From Caprimulgus europaeus (taxonomy: Eukaryota > Chordata > Aves > Caprimulgiformes > Caprimulgidae), in NCBI GenBank assembly GCA_907165065.1, contig OU015523.1:27698202-27762201 (forward strand): a DNA stretch of 64,000 bases, read 5' to 3'. The notes beneath the pieces were generated by a model. It saw nothing but the letters and a program-made list of their open reading frames with translations. It was not told the origin of the DNA and did no database searches. Position numbers and translations under genes: made by a program. Positions 24,001-35,097 of the stretch are shown one piece after another. Each line of letters opens with the position of its first letter. Position 1 is the stretch's first letter.

Positions 24001-24560
24001 GCTATTTGACAAATTTCTCTGTGAACTCCTTTACCTACAGTCAAGTCACCATTTTTATTTTATGTTTCAAACAAAACCTAGTTATTTTATTTTTTATGAA
24101 AGTTTATATTCCAAAAAAGTCACTAACCCCTGGGGTATCTTCTTGCAAATAAAGGCACTTCCAACTTGCTTCCAAGCCTTGCACAGGATGTTAAAGCAAG
24201 CAGAGAGGTTATTACATTGTCACCACTCTGGGACTTGTAAGGATTGCAAAAGCCAATTGATGTGTGGAAAACAATATAAAACATAATTCTAAGCAAACAG
24301 GATAGTATGGCTGGTGCAGCCTAATTCTCATTTCCTCTCTTTCACAGTTTTTGAGCAAGCCTCCGAGTAGTTCGCAGTTTTTTCCTGCACTTCCACAAGA
24401 AGAGAATCTTTTTTATGACACGCTAACTGTCATTTCAGAAGAATCCCAAAATCACAGTGATGAGACTGGGGACGAGGCCAGCAAGACAACAGAGCACCTT
24501 CAGGACTCTGAACAAGAAGATTGTGATTCAGGAATGGTACCAGCTTCAGAAAAGGCCTAA
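12050..24560 (+). CDS. IL10RB: Interleukin-10 receptor subunit beta
   Basis: Shared accessory chain of the IL-10, IL-22, IL-26 and interferon-lambda receptors, a plasma-membrane protein that brings TYK2 to the complex. Coding exons: 12050-12098, 14413-14536, 15789-15958, 18314-18480, 20604-20754, 21940-22097, 24348-24560. They join to 343 aa plus stop; human IL10RB is 325 aa. Order: signal peptide (about 1-18), two FN3 domains (about 19-113 and 115-218), TM about 225-254, and a tail of about 89 residues. Matches to human (from memory): NVRxxSVNF, LTECDFSSLSxYGD, RAE...HSDWV, VGPPDV, EPWTxYCxQV, CEQTTH, FPQHLKE. N-glycosylation sequons: NIS, NHS, NKT. Intron phases 1-2-1-0-1-0. The start was chosen for its strong Kozak context and its fit to a signal peptide. 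Confidence 0.97.
12099..14412 (+). other. IL10RB intron 1
   Basis: The first 1.2 kb is the GC-rich shoulder of the promoter island, with a small 17-bp tandem repeat at 13158. The rest is AT-rich, with poly-A then poly-C near 13982-14025 and a (GTTT)n run at 14388-14403. No exon or transposon was recognised. Confidence 0.6.
13158..13204 (+). repeat. 17-bp tandem repeat, about 2.8 copies
   Basis: The unit GTGCCGGGGCAGAGCGT occurs twice without change, followed by a partial third copy with one change (gtgcccgggcag). It is a GC-rich minisatellite seed in intron 1. Confidence 0.85.
14413..14536 (+). CDS. IL10RB: IL10RB exon 2: first half of FN3 domain 1
   Basis: Encodes [18 protein letters not shown], then [12 protein letters not shown] and YTVQSE. 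Human: MVPPPENVRMNSVNFKNILQW. Acceptor attccacag, donor gtaagt, ends in phase 2. Confidence 0.96.
14537..15788 (+). other. IL10RB intron 2, no feature seen
   Basis: About 1.25 kb between exons 2 and 3. I recognise no transposon family, exon or regulatory site. A long T run lies near 15660. Confidence 0.5.
15789..15958 (+). CDS. IL10RB: IL10RB exon 3: second half of FN3 domain 1
   Basis: Encodes [18 protein letters not shown], then [13 protein letters not shown] and FKPMDD, nearly collinear with human LTECDFSSLSKYGDHTLRVRAE. It has a sequon NHS. Acceptor ccatacag, donor gtaagc, ends in phase 1. Confidence 0.97.
17315..17552 (+). repeat. CR1 LINE, 3' fragment
   Basis: From about agctggaacaccagaagttcc through cttcttcactgtgagggtgac and ggctgcccagagaggttgtgg to aacctctaccattctgtgat. 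Sense orientation in IL10RB intron 3, fairly close to an intact 3' end. The rest of the intron (15959-18313) shows no recognised element. Confidence 0.92.
18314..18480 (+). CDS. IL10RB: IL10RB exon 4: first half of FN3 domain 2
   Basis: Encodes [19 protein letters not shown], then [18 protein letters not shown]. Human: TIIGPPGMQVEVLADSLHM, then YNSWTYNVQYWKNGTDE. Acceptor atatacag, donor gtaact, ends in phase 0. Confidence 0.97.
19345..19924 (+). repeat. CR1 LINE, 3' fragment
   Basis: Runs from gtagtggggccagcaggacc through gctggagcatgtccagagaag and gagaagaggaggctgagggg to the terminal ctctgattctataa. Sense orientation in IL10RB intron 4 (18481-20603). The open frame of about 138 codons inside it is part of the repeat, not a gene. 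Confidence 0.94.
20604..20754 (+). CDS. IL10RB: IL10RB exon 5: second half of FN3 domain 2
   Basis: Encodes [20 protein letters not shown], then [18 protein letters not shown]. The Cys pair (YC, LCEQ) and CEQTTH match human. Acceptor gttattag, donor gtaata, ends in phase 1. Confidence 0.97.
20755..21939 (+). other. IL10RB intron 5, no feature seen
   Basis: About 1.2 kb of sequence before the TM exon. No repeat family or extra exon is recognised. A T run near 21847 precedes the final pyrimidine tract. Confidence 0.5.
21940..22097 (+). CDS. IL10RB: IL10RB exon 6: transmembrane segment
   Basis: Encodes [19 protein letters not shown], then [19 protein letters not shown] and FPQHLKE, which is identical to the human Box-1-region motif PQHLKE. 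Acceptor ttttgcag. The donor gtttgt is a weak GT donor. Ends in phase 0. Confidence 0.96.
22098..24347 (+). other. IL10RB intron 6
   Basis: 2.25 kb before the tail exon. Its one notable item is a perfect 18-bp palindrome at 22693-22710. No transposon or exon is recognised. Confidence 0.5.
22693..22710. repeat. Perfect 18-bp palindrome
   Basis: CATATGAAGCTTCATATG equals its own reverse complement. It contains two NdeI-like CATATG boxes, which are also E-boxes, around a HindIII-like AAGCTT. It could be chance; no function is claimed. Confidence 0.9.
24348..24560 (+). CDS. IL10RB: IL10RB exon 7: end of cytoplasmic tail
   Basis: Encodes 70 residues ending MVPASEKA with TAA at 24558. The stretch [18 protein letters not shown] matches human VFDKLSVIAEDSESGKQN. 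The tail is short and acidic, with one Tyr near its start. Acceptor tttcacag. Confidence 0.95.
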   Translation, partial: FLSKPPSSSQFFPALPQEENLFYDTLTVISEESQNHSDETGDEASKTTEHLQDSEQEDCDSGMVPASEKA

Positions 24561-25100
24561 ATGCACTCCTCACACTTCACTCGGACCAAAGAAAAGCAAA
24601 TGGGCTGTTGAGTTTATCTTCCTGTTGCAGCATTCTTAAGACAGTAAAAATTCATACATGAAAGTGTATACACGGACTTTTGACAGAATCGTGTTATTTT
24701 TTTAAAGTACAAGGAACTTGAGTATAAATGAGGAATTAAATGATACATAAATTTTGCCACTGTTTGTAGTGGCTCACTGTTAAGTTGTAGCAATACCTAG
24801 GACTGTATTATGACATTAATTTAAAAAGCAAATATCATATGTATAATACTAATTAATTTAACTTTGATGAACTATTTATTGCAAAAGCTAATCAAAATGG
24901 CATATTGTATAAGGTTTGTAAAAGAAAATCGTATTTTGTAAAGAAAGACCTGATCTGAGTTATCTTTTTTAAAACGAGAAATTGTGTATATTTCTTAAGG
25001 ATATCTCCACTGGCATAATCTTTCTATTGAATATTTTTTTACCTGATGCAAAATTATGGTGGTATGAACTTGGTACCAATAAACTGTACACAAATATTCA
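24561..25100 (+). other. IL10RB: IL10RB 3' UTR
   Basis: AT-rich untranslated sequence after the TAA, with an AU-rich stretch (aactatttattgc near 24867). It ends shortly after the AATAAA at 25078. Confidence 0.7.
25078..25083 (+). terminator. Poly(A) signal of IL10RB
   Basis: Canonical AATAAA followed within 20 bp by a GT-rich stretch (cagtgtgttttac). It is the first good signal after the stop codon. Confidence 0.75.
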
Positions 25101-28100
25101 GTGTGTTTTACATTGCAAGGTGTTACTTTTGCTTCATCGTTAATGATAATGGGAACATACCAGTGCACTGCCCGATAGCCTTCTATGTTCAGGGATTGCT
25201 CAGTCTCCTGAGCAATCTATGTTTCTATGGCTAATTAAATTTTACTTACCTAATCCAGAGTCCACTGAAGTCTGTGGAAAACTTTGCAGTTAAAGTGGGA
25301 GGTAGAAGGTAGGTTCATTTTATTTATCTACTGATACATATTCTTGATTCCTGTGCTACACAATACGATCTTGTCTGCCTAGCCCTGTTCAGGCACATGA
25401 AGTTATGTCCACACCAACATCAGGGCATAAAGTGTGACCTTTGCACTGTGCACTAATGGTGTGAGTGATGCAATTTTTTTTTTTGTCTGTATTGCTACAT
25501 CAAAATGAGACTGAAAACTAAATTCTGTCAGCAAAAGTAACTTGCCACGAGTGAAGCTGTGTGTAAATCATAACTTCTTGTGGGAATTGCAAAATTTTTG
25601 GCTGTGGTTTTCAGGTTTGTTAATAAATGCGTAAATATTCACTTCTTGGGAACTGTTGCAGAAAGAAAACATAAGGAGAACAGGCACTGATTCTTTGTAC
25701 CACCCAGCAATATGTAATCTGCACACGTTTTTGCTGTGCTTCTTGGTGTTCATCATATTCTGGTTTAATGTGGAATATGAAAAAAATGGGGAAGCATTTT
25801 CATGTTGATTTCTTTCTCGTTGGTGGTTTTTTTTGCCTCTCACCAAAGCTGTTCTGTAAGTGCTGATCCTAATGAAGGCCGATGTGCTGTGTCTCGTACA
25901 CCTTTCTACTGTAAAAATTAATCTCCCTGTGTGTTCCCTATCCCTCCTTCCACAATAGCAGCTTCTTCTGTATATTATTCTTCATCCTCCCAACCCTCCC
26001 TCTTTTTTTGGCTTTCAAAAAGGCAAAAAACACAGAGCATAGTTCACATGACCAATGGATGTGGTAGTTGGCTGGCCAGCTGCTGTCAGAAGAGAGAGGG
26101 TTGAGATTTCCTTGGCTTTTCCTCACTCTTAGTACAGCTGCTTTCATCTATCCATGGGCTGATTTTCATGGAAGAGAAGGAAGTTACTCTCAAATGTGGC
26201 TGAAATCAATCAGCTGGTTCAAAGGTTATGATGAGGGCACAGATAAGGCAGTCCCATGTGCTGTGGCTGTGCCACTTCATTATGAGCCCATTGGTAAACC
26301 AAATTGGAGAAGAGAGAAAAAAAATAATCTTGGTTATTCAGAGATACAGTCTTTTTAGATTAAAGCAGGAAGAATGTGTGCAAGAACATAGTCTCCGAAG
26401 TTTTGAAAGGTTGGCTCCCTCCCTTTGAGAAGAGGAAGCATTTCTCCTCGTGTCTTTGCCAACACCAATTGTACTATCACGTGAGAGGAGAGGGAAGACT
26501 CTGTTCTCAGAATATTGCTTCCTCTTTCAACTCGTCCACAGACGCACAGGGAAAGGGAGGATTTGTCCTGACCGCTTGCTTTGTTTAACCTTTCTTTGAT
26601 AAGGAACATGGTGTCTTTAAAGAAACGGCTGTTTTCAGTTCATGTGAGCCCATCTTTAACCTACTGTGTATATAGGCATCAAAAAGCCTTTAAATAGTGA
26701 AATCCAAACTGTAAAATATATTAAGATTCCTGCTGCACCATGACTAGCGTGAAATAGGAATGAATTCCCCAACACTGCATCTCAACAGGTCACCAAAGTT
26801 TCCAGAAGATCCAGAGAGCTGTACAATCCTAGCAAAGGTCATACCACGCTCCAGTTATCTGAGGACACCAACCTGATAGAGCTGTTAGACTACACCATTG
26901 CTAGTGTTATTCTCATGCAGATAATTTGGTAAATAAGGTTAGGAGATTATATGCCACACAGAACAGAAACGAAGGTTCTAGTGCAGAATATATTTAATAA
27001 AGATCATCCTGAGAGGGCAGGGAGTTATTTTATGAAATCCTGATTGAACCATCGGGTGTCAGAAGCCTTTTTTGGTGTACAGCTAACCTTGTAGTCAGGG
27101 CATCCTCTAACGCTGATGTCTGCTTGCTTCTCTGCTCTCCCTTCAGTCGTACGAGCAGCCAGCGTGTGCGCTTGTGCAGTGCAGCAAAGCATCGTTGTAT
27201 TCCTGTTCAGGAGGGAATTCAAAAGTAATGTTAAATAATGATTTGACCTCATGGAGAACTGTGATTAATGCTTCATTGCTGACTTCTCACCTGGTGTTAA
27301 ATTGCTTAGCTGCACTGTCCTTATAATGCAGTGGTGGGAGAGACAGAAGCCCTCTAAGTAAGCAGGTGGACATCATGTGCATCGTGACAGAGCAAGCAGG
27401 AGAGGGGTAAGGCCTGTAGCTGACACGTACAGTGCCCCAGAAGTCTCAGCAAGGCTGTTCAACGCTGTGAGGAGGACGGGGGAAGATGTACATTAGTGAC
27501 TGTTAGCAGACAGATTTAGCTTACTCAGCCAGGCAAGGCATTCTTGGATCACTCCTCTTTTCTTTGCTAAATTTCACTCTTCTAACCCCAGAAGAGGGTT
27601 TATGACTAAAAAGATGGTGAGAAGCTGTACTACAGAGGCCCTACATGTGATCATTGAGACCTGACTTGCAGTAAACATGGAGCATGTTCACCTCCAGGCG
27701 TGACCCACAGCATGAGGAACCTGTCACAGACAAACAAGGTTCTTCCTCCACACTTAGAAGGAGCTTTATGTAAAATTTCAGGCACATGATACAAAGCATA
27801 AATACAGAGCAGCCCAATAACAATATGAAGAATTCACAGCGCTATGAAAAGAGAAAGCCCAGCTCATTTTTCACTTCTGACTTCTCACCTCACTTCTTAT
27901 TAACCTGACTAAAACCCAGCTAAGCCACTAATGTCGGCAGCTTTTACTCTGGCGTTGCTAATTCCTGGGGATTTCGGGTATTTCCAGTGGTTTGTTATTT
28001 AATGGGCTAAGACCCAGTAAAACGGTTACAGTTAGAAAAAAGGACTAAGCAACAAGGGGTGATGTATTCAGAAAGTCTAATTCTGGCCCCATAAGGCCAA

Positions 28101-28344
28101 TCTCCCAAGACAGTAGCTCCTTCAGAAGGCAACTGCCTGGGATCCTTCTCTGGAAGAGATGACTACAGAAAAAAACGAGGTTACTTTTTCCTCTGAGGCA
28201 AGGTTAGTTCATACAAATACCTCTCAGCCCTCTTGTATTTCCTCTTTCCACTCTGCAGGGAAGTGGGGAATCTAGTTGTGACAGGCACTGAAGCCAGGCA
28301 TGGCCAACGTCAGATATAGCAGTGCCACTCGACAGGAATTAAAT

Positions 28345-28692
28345 CACAGAATCATAGAATGTTGTGAGTTGGAAGGGACACACAAGGATCATCCAGTCCA
28401 ACTCTTGCCTTAGCATAGGACAGTCGCAAGATTCAGAGCACGTGTCTGAGGGCATTGTCCAAATGCTTTTTGGATGTTGTCAGGCACCAAGCCTGGGTGA
28501 CTACCTCCCTGGGGAGCCTATTCCAGTGCTCCACCACCCTCTGGTTGAGGAATCTTTTCCTAATGTCCAACCTAAACTTGCTCTGGTGCATCTTCCTGCC
28601 ATTTCCCCTGGTCTTGTTCTTGGTCATCAGGACCCGTCCCTCCTCTTCCCCTTGTGAGGAAGTGGTAGACTGCGACGAGATCTCCTGTTCTC
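28345..28692 (-). repeat. CR1 LINE, 3' fragment, antisense
   Basis: On the + strand it begins with the reverse-complemented CR1 end (cacagaatcatagaatg, then gttggaagggacacacaagg). It passes cctggggagcctattccagtgc and ends near agactgcgacgagatctcc. It is one of three copies in this window that oppose the receptor genes. Confidence 0.93.
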
Positions 28693-29351
28693 CTAGGAGT
28701 CCCTAAAAGCAGTTCAATTTTTTTTCTTCAGACTGACCTGCAGTTTGATTTGTTTCAGAAGTCGTCCTATTCCAAACTGAGTCCTCACAGGAAAGCATTT
28801 GTAGGTGAGAGCCACCTTTATTGAGCCACAAAAGCCATGGCTTCACTGGGATGTGCAAAATGAGCCAAAAGGCCTGGGGACAAGGGGCAGCCTGTGGCTC
28901 CACCCAAATGGGCTGCATGGCCCCACAGGTACCCCAGGCAGTACATGGCATTAGTGCCTCTTCAGAGAAGCAATAATTTAGAGAAGAGCTGATCTTGAGC
29001 TAAGCTTGTGGAGAGTACAGTGAAAATTAATCAATAAAACAGGTGAACTGTGTTATGATTGGAACTGCAAAGCATGGAAATCTGCTGCTAACTCTAGCAC
29101 AGTGCATCAGGGGGTTTGGCAGAGTGTTGAGTAAAACAGGCTACTTCGAAGACCTGGGACTTATTGGAAAAAGATTTTAGACATTAAAGGCAAAGGAGAG
29201 GAGAATGATTAAGGAATTGAAAAGTTGGGGAAATGGAGGGAGAGCTTGTGGTGAACAAATCAGATTCTGGAAGAGAACAGTAAGGTAAGACCACAGGAGA
29301 AGGAACGGGAGTTTAGCAGGTTCCAGTGAAGAGAATGGAGTGGGCATTTCA

Positions 29352-29413
29352 GGAGAAAGGGAGTGCCAGAGTCCATGGCCAAGAGCATTTGAGGGAGAAA
29401 GGGAATGCCAGAG
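29352..29413 (+). repeat. 42-bp direct repeat, two imperfect copies
   Basis: GGAGAAAGGGAGTGCCAGAG at 29352 recurs as GGAGAAAGGGAATGCCAGAG at 29394. The intervening spacer is partly repeated after the second copy. A small local duplication. Confidence 0.8.
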
Positions 29414-31069
29414 CTCATTGGCAGCCAAGGGACTAGGGATGTGATCATCCACCAGCTCCACATTTTTATTTTATCTTTCCATATTGGTATCTTTGGTGTC
29501 TTTTCCCTCCTCGGCCCCTCCTGGAGGGACCAGGGAAGGCTGGCTGGCTGGCTGCAGAGCATAGATCCACATCTGCTGGCTGGCCAAAAAGAGTCCCGCT
29601 GAACAGCGTAGCTGGAAGGGCTTCCAGAAACTTTAACTCTGCATCCATGACAAGCTATAGAAAGAGCTTTTAAATAGATTCATAAACAGAAATACAGCAT
29701 AAGAATTTGTGATATTGTTACCCTTTTTTTTTTTCTGTGGCAGTTTGGGAAATAACCATTATTACTTGGTAAAATATAATTTTCTAGTAATTGTCAGTTA
29801 ATGAGTAAGTGGTATGGAGTGTCTGTGCAAATCAAGGCTCTTTCTCTTGATACTGCACTGGCATGAGAAAAAAAAAAAAAGAGATGAAAATAGCTATTTT
29901 ACAGGAAGCACTGTGAATAATCAGCAGGTTTAGCAAACCGTCTGCATGCAATACACTGTAAATTGCTCATTTGCAGTTCCTAATAGAGTCCTTTCTTATT
30001 TCTTCCCTACAAATTGGATTTCCTTAAGTTAATTTTGCATGCTTTCAAGCAATTCCTGTAAAAGACTGAAGGCCTAGAATGATAATGATATCAAGTGAGA
30101 AACCACTGGAGAAATGTTACAGAGGAAATCCTGGCTCCAGAAGCACTGATGAGCATTCACTAACGCTGGGAAAGCACCAGACCAAAAAAATCTGTTTGCT
30201 ACCTTTCAGCTCTTCCATTTTCCCATTGATTCTGACATCATGCCACTCAAATATTGTCTCATTTCCACTCCCTTCTCTCAGCTCCTGTTGTTTCCATCAC
30301 ACTTCTGAAAAGTAGATTGCAAGGTCCTCAGAGCAGGGACTTTCTTTTCCAGTCTCTGTGAGTAACACAGTTACAAAGACAATGTAAATCACAAATGGAG
30401 CTTGGCACATAGGTTAGATTTCCAGACATGCTGATGCAGTGGTAAGACAAGGCTCTGAAACTCACCCTAACCAAGCTCAGCTTGCTGATCTTTATGAAAT
30501 ATTATGTAAGAAGATGAAAGTTGTAGATGTATTATAGTTAGGCATTTTGAAGAACCTAGACAGGTCTTCACAGGCTGCAAAAGGATATGTTGACAGCAGG
30601 TTTTCTACATTCTTTCAAACTGATTGAGGCAAATTATGACACCTTTGTCCTTCAAAATCTAATGCACTGATCTGACCACATGCCTGAGTTTTCTGATGTA
30701 CTAAAAATATTCAGCTGTCTCATGGCTAAAAATATTTGTGATACACAGAATTATACCTGTCCCAAACTCAACTTTGTCCTTGTAGATCTTAGGGTGGAAG
30801 GTCAAAAGAAAAGGGCAAGAGCTGAACCTAAGGGTCTTTCTAGAACTTCACGAGTGTGAGAATAAAATACTAATGCAGGAAACATCCTTTTAAATACATT
30901 TAATAATAAAGTCCTGCGGGGTAGCACTACCACCCTTATTGCTCCAGTTCTGAGCCTGACCTTGTTCACTGCATCCTGCTCCTTTCTGAAGAATGATAAA
31001 CATGAGGAAAAGTCTTCTAATGATGAAAACAGAAAAAGTACAGGAGATACTGCCTGAGAAGTGGCATAT

Positions 31070-31142
31070 TAAAAAAAAAAAAAAACCCACAAAAAAAACA
31101 ACAAAAACCAAACCAACAACAAAACCAATAACAAAACCCAAA
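31070..31142 (+). repeat. A-rich low-complexity run
   Basis: A run of A followed by (AAC/AAAC)-type repeats (aacaacaaaaaccaaacc). No element that would own this tail was recognised upstream. Confidence 0.85.
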
Positions 31143-34033
31143 TGTTTTTTAGGAAGGAGGTAGATGCAACTGATACTGTCTTGGGGCTGTACCACTGGAT
31201 TCCCTTGGGGTCCTTCCTTCCTGGACCTATGTTTCTGTGCTTTTCAAACAAGATGAAATGCTGTATTTGCTTCTTTCATCCTGTTCCAGAGTTGACATGA
31301 GAAGAAGCAAGCCAATGATTTCTCCTTTGTCTGTCAGCCAACAGAAATAAATTCAGTGGAGCCTGCATGGTTTAGTTTCCTCCATCACACGTATGTTTTA
31401 GTGTAGACATTGATGACCACAGGAGCACACATTGTCTTCCCTGCTGTTTGGATGCCTGTGTACTGGAGATAGAGCTTCTCTTCTAACAGATTGTGTCAAC
31501 ACCAGTTTCTGTTTCTTTCTTCTATAAGATCAGTGAGAAAGTTGCATTCAAACTTACCAGAATATAAACTGTAAATATTGTGGTATATTTAGTAGGTTAC
31601 TAAATATTTCTACCAGTCCAGTAATAAACTAGTAAACTAGTTGCAGATCATGATCTAGAGCACAAAATGGTTATGGTGAAGTGTGGTTTACATAAATAAC
31701 TTGCCATAAAAATGTTTCCCTATGAACTGTCTGAGCACAAGATAACCAACTATCATAGAATAAATCTGACTCAAGGTCAGAAATGGCCTGCAACACTACA
31801 TCCCTCTAAGCATCATGGTATATCCATGCATTCATCTCCTACATCTCCTACAGGCTCAAGCATAACACATCACTTATTTCAATAACACCTCGCTCTTGAT
31901 GTGCTAATGGAAGTTTGTTTGTTTGATTGTTTTTCTGGCAAGGCTTTCATAGCTGAGCAGACTTTATCATAATCAGCCCTGCCTTACAGATGTTTTTAAC
32001 CAAACTCATCATTTTAGTATCCCAGTACCCTGTATCTTGCAGGAATACATCTTGTGTAACTCCTGCAGCCAGCTCTGAACTTTAAACGGCACAATTTTCC
32101 TGATTGAAAAAGATGTACTAAGTATATCTCCCAGCTCTTAGTGCTTTGTGACCGTACTAGTCAAGAGCTGGCAGTCGCATATGCTCAGACACCAAAAATT
32201 TCAGTTGTCCAAAGCCTTCCTCTCATCATGTAGCAAGTGCTGCTGCCACATCCTTGGGCTCCTGACCTTGGTTTCAAGAGTGTGTTGGGTGTCTGGGAAG
32301 CTGAGAGAGGCCATATGAACCACTCTGACAGCAGCAGCCTGCTCCTACCCATCCTTCTTCCAGGTGTTGCTCAGATCTCTGCAGCAACAAGCTGCAGGCA
32401 CAGCAGCAGCAGACTTCTTACAGGTGTCTGTAAGTGTTCCTGTAAGTGCATGCAGGGCAGAAAATATGACACTTCCAGGAGACAATGAACCTTATGTGCA
32501 TATGTTGTACACATGGTCTGCACATGTACTCCAAATCCAGCATTCCTTGGAAAGGGTGGAGCAACCCTTGTGGGACAAGTCTGCTCTGGGACACAATCAT
32601 GCCCATCTTATGAGGGGAAAAAGCTGTCTAACATAGGCTCAGTTTGACCTCATAAGCAGCGAGCATCTTCCTCAGCTGGAGAAGCACAGCATCAGTGATG
32701 CACAATGTGAAGGCCTGTTTGGTGTCAGCCACTAACACTGTGGGTGTAGCACTGCATCATGTGGGTTCCTTCTCAAGGAGACCACCAACCTGGGGAGACC
32801 TGGTTGCTGTTAGGAGTGTGGCCAATGAAGAACCATATCAGAAAACTACCAAAAAATTGTTCACTAAGAACTAACAGGAATGTGACTGCCACTGGGAAGG
32901 CTTATCTCCTGAAAATGGCATTCCTAATATTTACAAGCTAATAAAAGGTTGTAATTTCACTCAGTTTATAAAAGAGCACTGACAGTACAATAGCTATGCT
33001 CAATGTTGCTTTGAAATCCCCTTGTTAAGATTTCAAAGGTACTTTGGCAGTACTAATACACTTACTTTTTCTTTTTTACAGCTTCAGAAAAAGGAGTGGT
33101 CTTTGTCTTGAAAAGAAACCAGTTTACACAAAATCACACAGGAAGTTGTGGTGAGGCTAACAATAATTCACAGATTATGTCCTACTTTGTTACTTTCATC
33201 ACAACATGCTTTCTCCTCCCTGATTGTCTATTGACAACAACATATGATGATCATGATATACGATGGCCCACAAAGAGTGGTATTTAATAGTCTATTATTA
33301 ACTTGTTTCTGTTATACAATAAATATACTTCTGCATTATATATTTATTGCATTGCATATTTATTGATCCAAATAAATTAATAATAGAAACCAGAAACTAA
33401 AATTACATTGATTGTTTAAACACTCCATAAACTATTTTTGCTGTAAAGAAACTGTACTAGGAACAGGCACCTGTAGCATACTAGGTAACTGTAGACACCA
33501 TGTGTGTCAAGGGCATGATTATCCACAACCTCTTATCACAGCTTTCCCTGTAATGGTATCAGCCTCTTCCCAATCATCAGGCTTTTTGATAGGACAAGTT
33601 TGCAGCTTCTACCTCCCTGAGTTGGCTAATGCTGCATATACAGTCATTCACTGACAGGAATCAATAGCATCTGCATTTTGTAAGCACAGTGAGATACTAA
33701 TGGTAGTGGCTTTTAACAAGCAAAACTGACATTGTGGTTACCCGTTGATGACCACCTCAGAAAAGGAAATCATTGAAAGAAGATTATGCAAACCACAGAA
33801 ATATTCTGTCTGGATCAATTTCTGCTATCTTAGATGGTGCTAGTGATTTTACAACCTCATGGTCTTGAGAACGATCCCTGCACTTATGACCCAAAATAGA
33901 GTTATTTTTCTTGATGTATGCATCTTGCCCTTTGGCAATCTTCAAACATTTCTCAAAACTTACAGGTCAAAAGAATTAAAGCTCCAGTTATGCATATCTT
34001 CATCAGAGTCGCAGGAGTGCCCAGGCTTAGTAG

Positions 34034-34844
34034 TGTCACAGGGGGGAGAGAGGAGAAAGGAAGTCAGAGAGGGCATCTGAGTAAGTTATACACTTCACTT
34101 ATAAGAGAGAAGTAGTAATATATTTATTGACATAAAATAGTGAATTTACAAAGTTCAAAGGTTAATGCAACATTCATTTAACAGGATTCGATGACGAGGT
34201 TCACTTGATTATTTACTGCATAGAGGACAGGGTCAGACAAAACTGTCAGACCCTCCTGTTGAGTCACAAGGTTTCAGAAAGGACCCCCTTGCTTTCTAAA
34301 CTCTTTCTCAGAGAGGAGTCTAGGTGTGGCTAGATCCAGTCCTACTCCCAGTCACGATCAGCAGTTTATATCTTAAGGGTTATATGTGTGCAATCAGTCC
34401 TTTATATCACTTAGCTAATATTTTTCAGTTAGCATGCTATTAGTCACCAAGGATCTGTTGCAGCAAGGAATCTCTCAACCTTGAGGAATAACCTTGAGAG
34501 GTGTCCCTACCCAAGGGGAGATCCTGGAGTGCAGCCTGCTGTCGTTTCAGGAGAGCTCAACGGGCCCCTGGACTGTCCACTATTTATGGAGTAAGGTGAT
34601 TGACCTATAGTCATATTTGCATACCAGCCGTGTTTCGGTTGGCACGTACTCAGCAAGTCCCTCGCTGTTGGAGCAAGTTGTGCAAGATAGCCCTTGGCCA
34701 TTGTGTTGTTATCAGTCCTCCCTGATCTGGATGCGTCTAGCACGACCAGATAGCATCCATTATAGTCACCACTGGTGGTTATCACTTGAACAGGGTTACT
34801 GGAAATAAAGATCAGATGGTGGTGGGGTGGAGCACACCGTCACA
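34034..34844 (-). mobile_element. Solo LTR of an avian endogenous retrovirus, ERVL-like
   Basis: A fossil retroviral LTR of about 811 bp. On the + strand it starts TGTCACAGGGGG and ends CACCGTCACA, so the element shows TG...CA ends. It is flanked by a 5-bp target duplication AGTAG (34029-34033 and 34845-34849), the length usual for ERVL. Read on the - strand there are TATA-like runs (reverse of 34365 and 34402), AATAAA (reverse of 34125-34130) and a pyrimidine-rich end, which sets the orientation. No internal coding region is joined to it, so it is a recombined solo LTR. The clean duplication suggests moderate age. It ends 1.4 kb upstream of the IFNAR1 start codon. Confidence 0.8.
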
Positions 34845-35087
34845 AGTAGACACATACAAGAGTAAGTGTAGCATCTCATAGCATAAGAGGCATCAACAGC
34901 AGCAGTTAGGAAGACTTTTACCCAGAAGCATGGCTGGAAGGGTTGTCATCTCCTCAAGCAACAAAAAATGTAATGTTTATAGCACCTAGGATGTAGAGGG
35001 AATAGGCCGTTGCCTACCAGAGTTTCAAATCCTCATCTCTGAACACATTGCTGCAACCACTTCGGAGCCTGTTGCTTTGAAAAGGCA

Positions 35088-35097
35088 GGAAGTGAAA
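35088..35097 (+). promoter_or_regulatory. Possible ETS-IRF composite site
   Basis: GGAAGTGAAA fits the published EICE pattern GGAANNGAAA bound by PU.1 or ETS proteins with IRF4 or IRF8. It lies about 1.15 kb upstream of the IFNAR1 ATG. A 10-bp match can arise by chance. Confidence 0.3.

Noticed and set aside
33081-33287. Exon-like stretch with a good acceptor (ttttttacag) and text resembling the end of IL10RB (cttcagaaaa)
   Set aside because: The shared run is only about 14 bases, the translation has no receptor features and there is no partner exon. Probably chance.
34507-34785. A 92-codon open frame on the - strand
   Set aside because: It is inside the solo LTR and is not a viral or host gene.
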